6,124 bases of DNA, taken from contig NHBP01000023.1 in the NCBI GenBank assembly GCA_002168195.1, positions 55,580 to 61,703 on the forward strand, in the 5' to 3' direction. The position numbers and the translations under genes are program-made. The notes beneath the pieces were generated by a model. That model did not search any database and had not been told where the DNA came from. It worked only from the letters and a program-made list of their open reading frames with translations. This document shows positions 1 to 5,615 of the stretch, piece by piece. The stretch is from Planctomycetaceae bacterium TMED10. Its GTDB lineage: Bacteria; Planctomycetota; Planctomycetia; Pirellulales; UBA7805. The stretch's first letter is position 1. The number at the start of each line of letters is the position of its first letter.

Positions 1-2049
1 GGAAGATTCGAGAGGCGGAGTTGCTATGTTTGTCGGCTCAGTTGCAGACATCCCGGTTGAGGTTTTCGTTTTCCTGTAATCCGATGTCATGCCGCGACCC
101 CCGCGCCGCAGGTGGTCGAGATGTTCGAGCAAAATGCGGCGCACCTCTAAAATGGTGCGCGGGTGGCGATGGATCGAGTGGTGGTCCGCATCGACAATGA
201 TCTCAGACACGACATCGTCTGCCTGCGCACTGGAGATCGATACAACTCCGTCTCCATCTCCGGTGACTCGATGCAAAAAATCTCGGCTATCAGTCCGCCC
301 GATCACATTATGGTAGATCACCCAGGGAGCCTGCGGTGCAGCCGCAAGTGATTTAAGCGCGGCCGATCCAGGCGCGAGCATCTCCAAACTCGTAGGCGTA
401 AGGTCCGCGACATCGTTTTTCAATAGTTTCGGATTGTCGCTGTTTAGTTTTTGAAGTGATTCCATAATCAATTTTGGCGGTTCAATCAGTTGGCTCCCGA
501 TCCACTGTGTTGCGGAATTAGAGAGGTCACTTCCGGAAAATGGGGTTGCAATCGTGACCACTCGCCTTACCGCGGGATTTGCTCTGAAGAAGAAGAGTCG
601 CTCTATCTGCCGGCGCGTTTCAGGATCTGCTTTCGCCATATCCAGAGGTTGCTCGGCAACCTGCTTCCAAAAAAGATCGCCACTATCGACTGACTGAAGT
701 CGTGAGATCAATCCGCCCATACTGTGACCCAACATGACGATTTGTTCGAGTGCAGGTTCGCGATCCTGAGGATCCAATATTTTCCTCAATTGCACCATTT
801 GCTCGCGCAAATCGGCCGCTGTGTAGACAAAGGGTTCTCCCGTCGGATAAAAATAGCACCAAAACTGATAATGTTTCCGGATCTCCGGAATACTACGAAG
901 ATCGTTGAACATCGTCATCCAACTAATGGGAGTTGCCCAGATGCCATGGACCATGAGAATCGGAATTTTTCCCGGCTGATACGGCTCTAGCATATAGAGC
1001 CCTCCCGGATAGGGCGTTTCGTCCGGACGAAAAAGACCACTGGTGGCAGCGGCTGTATCCGTATATTCAAGGTTATCGAGAAAGTATGCCAATGGCGTTG
1101 TCGAGTCACTCTGTAGCGGCACCTCACGATCGGCAACTTGCACGGTCGGAGTACGCAGCGGGTCATAAAGTTCTAATACTGCTTCCCGCATCATCACGCC
1201 TTCGGGGCCCATCTGACGTGACGGACGGATACGCAAATAGGCGGTCACCGGGACACTCATTCCTGGTGGATAGTGTGCCTTGAGTTGTTCATTTTCTTCT
1301 AAAGTACCGCGTTCCGCGATTAACGGAACACCCAGTCCGTAGGTGCGGTAGTGGTTGGACAATCCATTGATTTGATAGTCCGAAACAAACTCAAATTTCT
1401 TGAAATCTTCATGCTGAAGATGCTCAACTTCAGACGTGATGCGAAACAGAATTGAATCATTACCGGTATGACAAAAATGCTGTAATCCAGGCTTTAATCC
1501 ACCATGCCGATTTGCAAGCCGCATGGCCCTGTCAAGAGATTCGTTGTACAGATCACATGCTTGGCGAAACTGGGGGTCATAGGTATTGCGCGTTGATGCA
1601 AACTGTTTGTCGAAGAGATATTCGTAACTGTCTGCAGCCGATGTCACATACAGATCAAATGCCTTCTTCTCGTCTTTTTCTTCGCTTCTCTTTGCTAACC
1701 GGTTCGCGATCTCCGCATGCGCAAAAAGGACGTTCGCAATTGCTTCCGTTCGCAAGATGACCTGCAACTGGCGCATGACTTGCTCCGGTTGACTTTCTAT
1801 CTGGTCGGCAAGGTCAAACTGCCTTAGAACTTGGAGCGTCCGCTCGCTCGGCTCAAGCGAATCGTCTTTTCCATAAGAAATTTGACTGAATGTGGACCAG
1901 TCTGGCTGTTTCTTGACGAGCCAGGCATTGCTCTGACAGCCGCCGACTCCGAATAAAATCAAAACCAGCCCGAAGACCCATGCAATGAGGCCAAGAAAAA
2001 CAGCACCCTTTCGAGAGAAGGCGATCGGTGAAGCGTGCTGTACATTCAT
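1..2049 (-). CDS. Lipoprotein alpha/beta hydrolase (lipase/esterase-like), C-terminus beyond window
   Basis: One uninterrupted minus-strand frame gives 683 codons from an ATG at 2049 and leaves the window at base 1 without a stop. The N-terminus is a lipoprotein signal: basic n-region (Arg13, Lys14), hydrophobic stretch about 15-36, and lipobox VGG-Cys38. Gln39 rather than Asp follows the cysteine, which by the E. coli rule favours the outer membrane. A helical region with DLYVTSAADSYEYLF (132-146) and a middle region with YGLGVPL (237-243) and LELYDPL (292-298) precede the hydrolase fold. That fold shows VHG (oxyanion-type, His368), QFWCYFYPTG (395-404), the nucleophile elbow GHSMGG with Ser443, an acidic GDGDGVV segment (Asp598/Asp600) and DADHHSIHRHP with His623/His624. 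The triad is therefore complete and the enzyme probably active on an ester or lipid, but the substrate is unknown. After about residue 645 the tail is polar and low-complexity, so the stop is probably close. It is divergent from the transporter at 2317. An ATG at 2056 lies in another frame and gives no lipobox. The architecture resembles planctomycete hydrolases as I remember them. Confidence 0.9.
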   Translation of the reverse strand, partial: MNVQHASPIAFSRKGAVFLGLIAWVFGLVLILFGVGGCQSNAWLVKKQPDWSTFSQISYGKDDSLEPSERTLQVLRQFDLADQIESQPEQVMRQLQVILRTEAIANVLFAHAEIANRLAKRSEEKDEKKAFDLYVTSAADSYEYLFDKQFASTRNTYDPQFRQACDLYNESLDRAMRLANRHGGLKPGLQHFCHTGNDSILFRITSEVEHLQHEDFKKFEFVSDYQINGLSNHYRTYGLGVPLIAERGTLEENEQLKAHYPPGMSVPVTAYLRIRPSRQMGPEGVMMREAVLELYDPLRTPTVQVADREVPLQSDSTTPLAYFLDNLEYTDTAAATSGLFRPDETPYPGGLYMLEPYQPGKIPILMVHGIWATPISWMTMFNDLRSIPEIRKHYQFWCYFYPTGEPFVYTAADLREQMVQLRKILDPQDREPALEQIVMLGHSMGGLISRLQSVDSGDLFWKQVAEQPLDMAKADPETRRQIERLFFFRANPAVRRVVTIATPFSGSDLSNSATQWIGSQLIEPPKLIMESLQKLNSDNPKLLKNDVADLTPTSLEMLAPGSAALKSLAAAPQAPWVIYHNVIGRTDSRDFLHRVTGDGDGVVSISSAQADDVVSEIIVDADHHSIHRHPRTILEVRRILLEHLDHLRRGGRGMTSDYRKTKTSTGMSATEPTNIATPPLESS

Positions 2050-2095
2050 CCTGCATTTCCCGCTGGCCAACCGTCGCTGAGAAACCTGTGCTGAC

Positions 2096-2128
2096 TATTT
2101 ATTTTGTTGGTCGGTTGCACAACAAAAA
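2096..2128 (-). promoter_or_regulatory. Candidate promoter for the hydrolase gene
   Basis: Read on the minus strand, TTGTTG serves as a possible -35 and, after about 17-18 bases, ATAAAT/TAAATA as a possible -10, upstream of the ATG at 2049. The match to sigma-70 consensus is only partial, and promoter consensus in this lineage is poorly known. The -35 lies inside the inverted repeat at 2102-2127, so a protein bound there could block transcription. Confidence 0.25.
2102..2127. repeat. Inverted repeat, possible operator
   Basis: TTTTGTTG and CAACAAAA form a perfect dyad of 8-base arms around a 10-base spacer. It lies about 53 bases upstream of the hydrolase start and upstream of the likely transporter promoter. 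No oligo-T run follows a GC-rich stem in either direction, so it does not look like an intrinsic terminator. A regulator-binding site is possible but unproven. Confidence 0.4.
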
Positions 2129-2200
2129 AGGCGAAAAAACACGACAAGAGTGGCAATAAATAGGTCGGTTTGCCTCGGGCGTCAATGCCTGTTAACGATC

Positions 2201-2230
2201 TTGCTAGCACCATCGCTTGACCGCCATAAT
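2201..2230 (+). promoter_or_regulatory. Candidate promoter for the transporter-gmhA unit
   Basis: TTGCTA (2201-2206) and CATAAT (2225-2230) are separated by 18 bases and resemble sigma-70 -35 and -10 boxes; the -10 differs from TATAAT at one position. Transcription would begin near 2237, leaving a leader of about 80 bases before the GTG at 2317. This is a consensus match only. Confidence 0.35.
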
Positions 2231-2316
2231 ACGCCCGCTGAAAAATTTAGCCCGGTGGGTCGCTCCGCCGTAAAAACCGTTTGTAATTGGCTTGAAGGGG
2301 AAGCGTAGAAAACGAC

Positions 2317-3678
2317 GTGCCGCACAAAGACCACCCACTGCCACCGCTCTATCAGGATTCCGCATTCTGGGGAATGACCACAACTCAGTTTCTTGGTGCA
2401 TTCAATGACAGCATTTTTAAGCAAATTGTTCTGCTGCTTTGCGTTGCTGTGATCGTGAATCCGGGTGGTGAAACTCGCGATCAACAATTTTTGGCGCAAG
2501 GAATATTTGCGATCGCTTTTATCCTTCTTTCGGGAATCTCAGGCTACTGGTCGGATCGCGTCAGCAAACGTGGGCTGATTGTTTTCTGCAAATTACTTGA
2601 GATTGTTGTGATGCTTGGAGCCGTCTTCGCTTTTACAATGCTTTCAAATCTTAAAATTCGTAATGTCGTTGATGGAGTCGAGCAATTCAGCCCGCTCGGT
2701 ACACCCTGGCTTTTGTTAGCCATTCTTTTTCTGATGGGATCTCAAAGTGCGGTGTTCGGTCCAGCGAAATATGGCATCCTGCCTGAGATGGTGCGCGGAA
2801 CTGATTTACCGCGAATGAATGGCATTATTCAAATGACCACTTTTCTGGCCATCATTCTGGGAACGTGGGTTGGCGGCATTCTGCTCGATGCGATGCATCA
2901 TTTGCTCTGGGCAATCGGGTTAATTTGCGTAGGGCTCGCCATTATTGGCACCCTTACGTCCCTGCTTGTTCGACGTACACCCGTTGCCGAACCGGATGCT
3001 CCCTTTTTCTGGTCCAATCTTGCCATTTCCCCTGACGCGCGAAGCATTCTTTACCGGGATAAACCCTTGAGAAATGCACTTTGGGTTTACTCGATCTTCT
3101 GGTTTGTGGCAGCTATTTTTCCGCTGATGGTTAACTGGCTGGGACGCGAGCAATTTTCGATGAGTAACTCGAGAACGAGTTTTTTGCTGGCGACGGTCTC
3201 GATTGGCATTGCCGCCGGGTTTGTATGTGCTGGAAAATTTTCTGGCGGGCACATCCATTTTCGCCTGGTTAAGATCGGCGCCCTCGGTTTAGCGATTTGC
3301 CTTCTCTTACTTGCCCTCCCCGCTTCGTTCACACAGGAGAAGTGGGGTCATTTACTTGGTATCCGGGGAAGCTATGTGGCCCTGATTTTTTCCGGTTTTT
3401 TTGCCGGTCTATTTGCCTTGCCGGTACAGGTCTACCTGCAAGCCCGTCCGCCTCAGAAAATTAAGGGGCGTGTTATTGGCGCAATGAATCTTGTGAATTG
3501 GATCGCGATTGTGCTGGCCGCTTTCTTTTTCTTCCTCAGTGACGAATTGCTTCAGTTTTTGAATTTGCCAAAATTCAGCATCTTTGGAATCACCGGTTTA
3601 TTATTACTCCCTATTGCGTTTTTTTATCGATCCGACAAAGTAAGTCTCGTGACCGAATCAGATAACGAGGTAGACTAG
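2317..3678 (+). CDS. LplT-like major facilitator superfamily transporter
   Basis: This 453-residue integral membrane protein has about 12 hydrophobic segments and a polar central loop around 219-252. QFLGAFNDSIFKQ (24-36) is the typical first-helix signature of the lysophospholipid transporter (LplT/Aas) branch. GYWSDRVSKR (76-85) is the MFS motif A loop between helices 2 and 3. FGPAKYGILPEM (147-158) and the segment around PVQVYLQARPP (369-379) with KGRVIGAMN (383-391) are also family-like. The likely role is movement of a lysophospholipid or other lipid-like substrate across or between leaflets of the inner membrane; the substrate is not proven. The frame opens after a TGA at 2293-2295, and the only start before the first helix is GTG at 2317, with a GAAGGGG purine run 16 bases upstream, a long spacing. 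The next in-frame ATG, at 2374, would cut away residues before the first helix. The gene probably shares a transcript with the isomerase 5 bases downstream. There is no fused acyltransferase domain, unlike the Aas fusions. Confidence 0.88.
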   Translation: MPHKDHPLPPLYQDSAFWGMTTTQFLGAFNDSIFKQIVLLLCVAVIVNPGGETRDQQFLAQGIFAIAFILLSGISGYWSDRVSKRGLIVFCKLLEIVVMLGAVFAFTMLSNLKIRNVVDGVEQFSPLGTPWLLLAILFLMGSQSAVFGPAKYGILPEMVRGTDLPRMNGIIQMTTFLAIILGTWVGGILLDAMHHLLWAIGLICVGLAIIGTLTSLLVRRTPVAEPDAPFFWSNLAISPDARSILYRDKPLRNALWVYSIFWFVAAIFPLMVNWLGREQFSMSNSRTSFLLATVSIGIAAGFVCAGKFSGGHIHFRLVKIGALGLAICLLLLALPASFTQEKWGHLLGIRGSYVALIFSGFFAGLFALPVQVYLQARPPQKIKGRVIGAMNLVNWIAIVLAAFFFFLSDELLQFLNLPKFSIFGITGLLLLPIAFFYRSDKVSLVTESDNEVD

Positions 3679-3683
3679 AGGAT

Positions 3684-4247
3684 ATGCACGAAAAATTTGT
3701 ATCTCAAACCGAAGCACTCCGGGAGTCACTCCACGACGCCACCGGCTGGTACCAACAGATTTCTAAAACGACTGAACTCATTCAGCTCGCTTTTTCACAG
3801 CAGAAAAAAGTCCTTGTTGCCGGCAATGGCGGCTCTGCGACGATTGCACAACACTTCGCGGACGAGATGGTAGGCAGATATCGTACAAACCGACCACCAT
3901 TACCGGTCATTGCGCTGACTGCAGACAGCGCCGTTCTGACATGCATTGGCAATGACTTTGGCTTTGAAGAAATTTTCTCAAGACAAGTGGAAGCCTTGGG
4001 CCAAGCCGGGGATGTGCTACTCATTTTTTCAACTTCAGGAAAATCAAAAAATTTATTGCGTGCGGTCAGACAGGCAACTCAACAGAAGTTAACGACAATC
4101 GCATTTACAGGAAGCAAATCGCAAATGGAACAAGCGTCCTGCATAGTCGCGGCTCCGAGTGAAGATCCTCCCCGAATCCAGGAACTTCATCTGCACGCAA
4201 TCCACTTGATTTGTGAATCGTTCGAATCCGAGCAGCCCAACCCGTGA
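3684..4247 (+). CDS. gmhA: Sedoheptulose-7-phosphate isomerase (GmhA-type SIS domain protein)
   Basis: The 187-residue cytoplasmic SIS-domain protein matches GmhA in length (about 190) and motif order. GmhA converts sedoheptulose 7-phosphate to glycero-manno-heptose 7-phosphate, the first step of ADP-heptose synthesis. GNGGSA (47-52) is the phosphate-binding loop, followed by HFADEMVGRY (57-66), IGNDFGFEEIFSRQ (88-101), STSGKS (116-121) and RIQELHLHAIH (164-174). His57, Glu61, Gln166 and His174 line up with E. coli His61, Glu65, Gln172 and His180, the metal and catalytic set, so activity is likely. The ATG lies 5 bases after the transporter stop, and purine-rich GAGG (3667-3670) and AGAGG (3677-3681) precede it, so translation may be coupled. 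The next heptose enzymes (HldE/GmhB) are not in view. DiaA is a related SIS protein, but the conserved catalytic residues favour GmhA. Confidence 0.93.
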   Translation: MHEKFVSQTEALRESLHDATGWYQQISKTTELIQLAFSQQKKVLVAGNGGSATIAQHFADEMVGRYRTNRPPLPVIALTADSAVLTCIGNDFGFEEIFSRQVEALGQAGDVLLIFSTSGKSKNLLRAVRQATQQKLTTIAFTGSKSQMEQASCIVAAPSEDPPRIQELHLHAIHLICESFESEQPNP

Positions 4248-4326
4248 CATCGAGTTCCCACAAGTGCAGTGCCCGGCTGTTAACGGTCTAAGCGTCGATT
4301 TGCCACAGAAAGCTTTCGAGACTCGT
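4248..4326. other. Convergent intergenic gap
   Basis: This 79-base gap lies between the stops of gmhA (plus) and the small zinc-site gene (minus). It contains a perfect 10-base palindrome GAAAGCTTTC (4308-4317) and a weak stem around CAGTGCCCGGCTG (4264-4276). Neither is followed by a T-run, so I cannot call an intrinsic terminator; termination may be factor-dependent or lie inside the opposing gene. Confidence 0.5.
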
Positions 4327-4695
4327 TTACTTGTAGCGCGTTTGCAACTTGTCACGAACCTCGGGAAGCGGGTACTGGATAATCGATTCCTCCGAACCGA
4401 CAAGTTCGCAAAGACGTCGCCAACCCCGAGTAATCAATTTTTGCTGCTCCGCAACATACAGGGAATCCAAGTTTCGCTTGTCAAACTCCCCGGCAGCAAA
4501 AATCGGCTTAAACGCATCGTCGACAATAAATTGAGCTAGCGCTGGATTGCAGCCGATATGGCGCTCGGAAGCCGTATGCAGCGTTTCTGGATCGACGTGC
4601 CCGATAACGTAACGCAAGTAAAGATCACTCTCCGTGATCTCCGAGACGTTTTCACCGCAAACATCACATCGATAGCCTTCGTCACACTTTGCCAT
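4327..4695 (-). CDS. Conserved small protein with C-x2-C / H-x2-C putative zinc site
   Basis: The function is not known to me. From ATG 4695 the product has 122 residues and starts MAKCDEGYRC. Cys10-x2-Cys13 (CDVC) near the N-terminus and His46-x2-Cys49 (HIGC) about 33 residues later form a plausible four-ligand zinc site of zinc-ribbon or treble-clef type; Cys4 is a further nearby cysteine. SDLYLRYVIG (23-32) and CNPALAQFIV (49-58) look like conserved blocks I associate with planctomycete hypothetical proteins, but this is from memory. The rest is soluble, charged, and predicted cytoplasmic, with no signal or membrane segment. A TTG at 4719 would add eight residues; I prefer the ATG because AGG lies about 9 bases upstream and the conserved block starts there. 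It sits 65 bases downstream of dapB on the same strand, so it is probably the last gene of a thrC-dapB transcript. It could be a regulator, an RNA- or ribosome-associated factor, or a metal-dependent accessory protein. Confidence 0.85.
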   Translation of the reverse strand: MAKCDEGYRCDVCGENVSEITESDLYLRYVIGHVDPETLHTASERHIGCNPALAQFIVDDAFKPIFAAGEFDKRNLDSLYVAEQQKLITRGWRRLCELVGSEESIIQYPLPEVRDKLQTRYK

Positions 4696-4760
4696 CGAAT
4701 CCAACCTGAACCTTTCCAAGCACCCATGACAATGATCGTCAGACGTTTTGCACCTACAGA

Positions 4761-5555
4761 CTAGAAACCGAGTACATCATTCATCCCATACCATCCTGCC
4801 GGCTGATCCACCAGAAATCGGGCGGCCGCTAGTGCGCCACTCGCGTAGGCATCCCGATTCGTCGCTGAGACCTGCAACTCCAGCGTCTCGCCCAGTAAAC
4901 CAAACAGAATGGTATGCTCGCCCGGATTGTTACCAATACGCACTGCGTGGTAGCCAATTTCATCCGATGAACGGGGGCCCGTTTGGCCTTCACGACCGTG
5001 CCGATGTTGTTTCATATCCATGGCCGCGGCAATCAACTGCCCAAATCTTAAAGCGGTTCCACTCGGAGCATCTTCCTTGAATCGATGGTGACGTTCAATA
5101 ATTTCCACATCGACTCCCGACTCATATTCTTTGAGCGCAGCACCGGCCATCTCGGCAAGTTTCATTGTGAGATTCACCAATAGACTCATACTGGGAGCCC
5201 AGAGCACGGCAATCTTGCCTGCCGCATCCTGAACCGCTTGCAATTGAGTCTCTTGAAGACCCGTCGTTGCCGTGACAAGCGGTACACTTTGCTTAGCGCA
5301 GACTTTGGCAAGCGCCGCGGTTGCTTCGGGCACCGAGAAATCAATCACGACGTCTGCCTCGGGCAGGGCTGATGCGAGTGGCAACTGAAGTGGACCAACT
5401 CCCGCAATTTCCCCTGCATCTTTTCCAAGTTGCGGATGACTCGCCGACTCCAACGCCCCCACGATCTCCCACTGAGGATCGGCTGCGGCCAAGGCAATCA
5501 ACCGCTGTCCCATGCGTCCCGCCGCGCCATGAATAACAATTCGTTTTTTCCCCAT
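4761..5555 (-). CDS. dapB: 4-hydroxy-tetrahydrodipicolinate reductase
   Basis: This cytoplasmic enzyme reduces the dipicolinate intermediate to tetrahydrodipicolinate with NAD(P)H in the diaminopimelate/lysine pathway, feeding peptidoglycan where present. The 264 residues match the family's usual length of about 240-275. The N-terminal Rossmann domain shows GAAGRMG (10-16), GALES (33-37) and IDFS (71-74), then TATTGL (95-100). The C-terminal domain holds the signature ERHHRFKEDAPSGTA (154-168): His156 and Lys160 correspond to catalytic His159 and Lys163 of E. coli, and Gly166-Thr167 bind substrate. Two departures: the usual Asn-containing A-x-N-F/M-S loop reads APSMSLLVN (120-128), and Ser36 follows Glu35 where E. 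coli has Arg39 after Glu38. The ATG at 5555 has a good AAAGGA site about 6 bases upstream. It lies 56 bases after thrC and is probably cotranscribed with it. Confidence 0.97.
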   Translation of the reverse strand: MGKKRIVIHGAAGRMGQRLIALAAADPQWEIVGALESASHPQLGKDAGEIAGVGPLQLPLASALPEADVVIDFSVPEATAALAKVCAKQSVPLVTATTGLQETQLQAVQDAAGKIAVLWAPSMSLLVNLTMKLAEMAGAALKEYESGVDVEIIERHHRFKEDAPSGTALRFGQLIAAAMDMKQHRHGREGQTGPRSSDEIGYHAVRIGNNPGEHTILFGLLGETLELQVSATNRDAYASGALAAARFLVDQPAGWYGMNDVLGF

Positions 5556-5565
5556 CGTTTTCCTT

Positions 5566-5615
5566 TCAGAAGGCGATAAAGCATTTGGCTTCCAATAAGC
5601 CGTCCATGCCTTCAG
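5566..5615 (-). promoter_or_regulatory. Structured spacer between thrC and dapB
   Basis: The spacer carries nested inverted repeats: outer GAAGGC (5569-5574) with GCCTTC (5608-5613), overlapping the thrC stop, and inner GGCTT (5587-5591) with AAGCC (5597-5601) around a 5-base loop. In the transcript this could fold as one stem with internal loops, ending just before the dapB ribosome-binding site. No U-tract follows, so a terminator is unlikely; a processing, stability or translation-coupling element is possible. The strand also holds a 13-codon open frame (MDGLLEAKCFIAF), with no well-spaced ribosome site. Confidence 0.35.

Larger units (their letters stand above)
2095..2163. repeat. Widely spaced 9-base inverted repeat
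   Basis: CTATTTATT at 2095-2103 is the exact reverse complement of AATAAATAG at 2155-2163. The pair encloses the shorter dyad at 2102-2127 (with a two-base overlap) and adjoins the second GGTCGGTT copy. The arms are AT-rich, so chance is a real alternative. They could be paired binding half-sites or -10-like elements facing opposite ways. Confidence 0.3.
2050..2316. promoter_or_regulatory. Divergent intergenic region between hydrolase and transporter genes
   Basis: This 267-base stretch separates two divergently transcribed genes and must carry both promoters. It has AT-rich parts and visible symmetry: TTTTGTTG (2102-2109) with CAACAAAA (2120-2127), a perfect 8-base inverted repeat with a 10-base spacer, and CTATTTATT (2095-2103) with AATAAATAG (2155-2163), a perfect 9-base inverted repeat 51 bases apart. 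GGTCGGTT occurs twice in the same orientation (2109-2116 and 2163-2170). I find no convincing protein-coding gene here. The short open frames that cross into the flanking genes lack family features. Confidence 0.7.

Noticed and set aside
89..1760. Several plus-strand open frames of 60-100 codons under the hydrolase
   Set aside because: They are antisense to a long, motif-rich minus-strand gene; their products are compositionally odd and carry no recognisable motif.
1853..2056. Minus-strand 67-codon frame starting at ATG 2056
   Set aside because: It overlaps the lipoprotein start in another frame, is short, and shows no family feature. The frame from ATG 2049 gives a lipobox and runs open for 683 codons.
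2182..2499. Minus-strand 105-codon frame crossing the transporter start
   Set aside because: It is antisense to the transporter N-terminus and has no recognisable domain or conserved motif.
4308..4317. Palindrome GAAAGCTTTC as a bidirectional terminator
   Set aside because: It has no loop and no following T-run on either strand, so an intrinsic terminator is not supported.
4536..4727. Minus-strand 63-codon frame with an ATG at 4727
   Set aside because: It overlaps the zinc-site gene in another frame and lacks the Cys/His pattern; it is a shadow.
5566..5607. 13-codon frame as an attenuator leader peptide
   Set aside because: It contains no run of Thr or Lys codons, AAGG lies only one base from the ATG, and there is no terminator-like hairpin with a U-tract.
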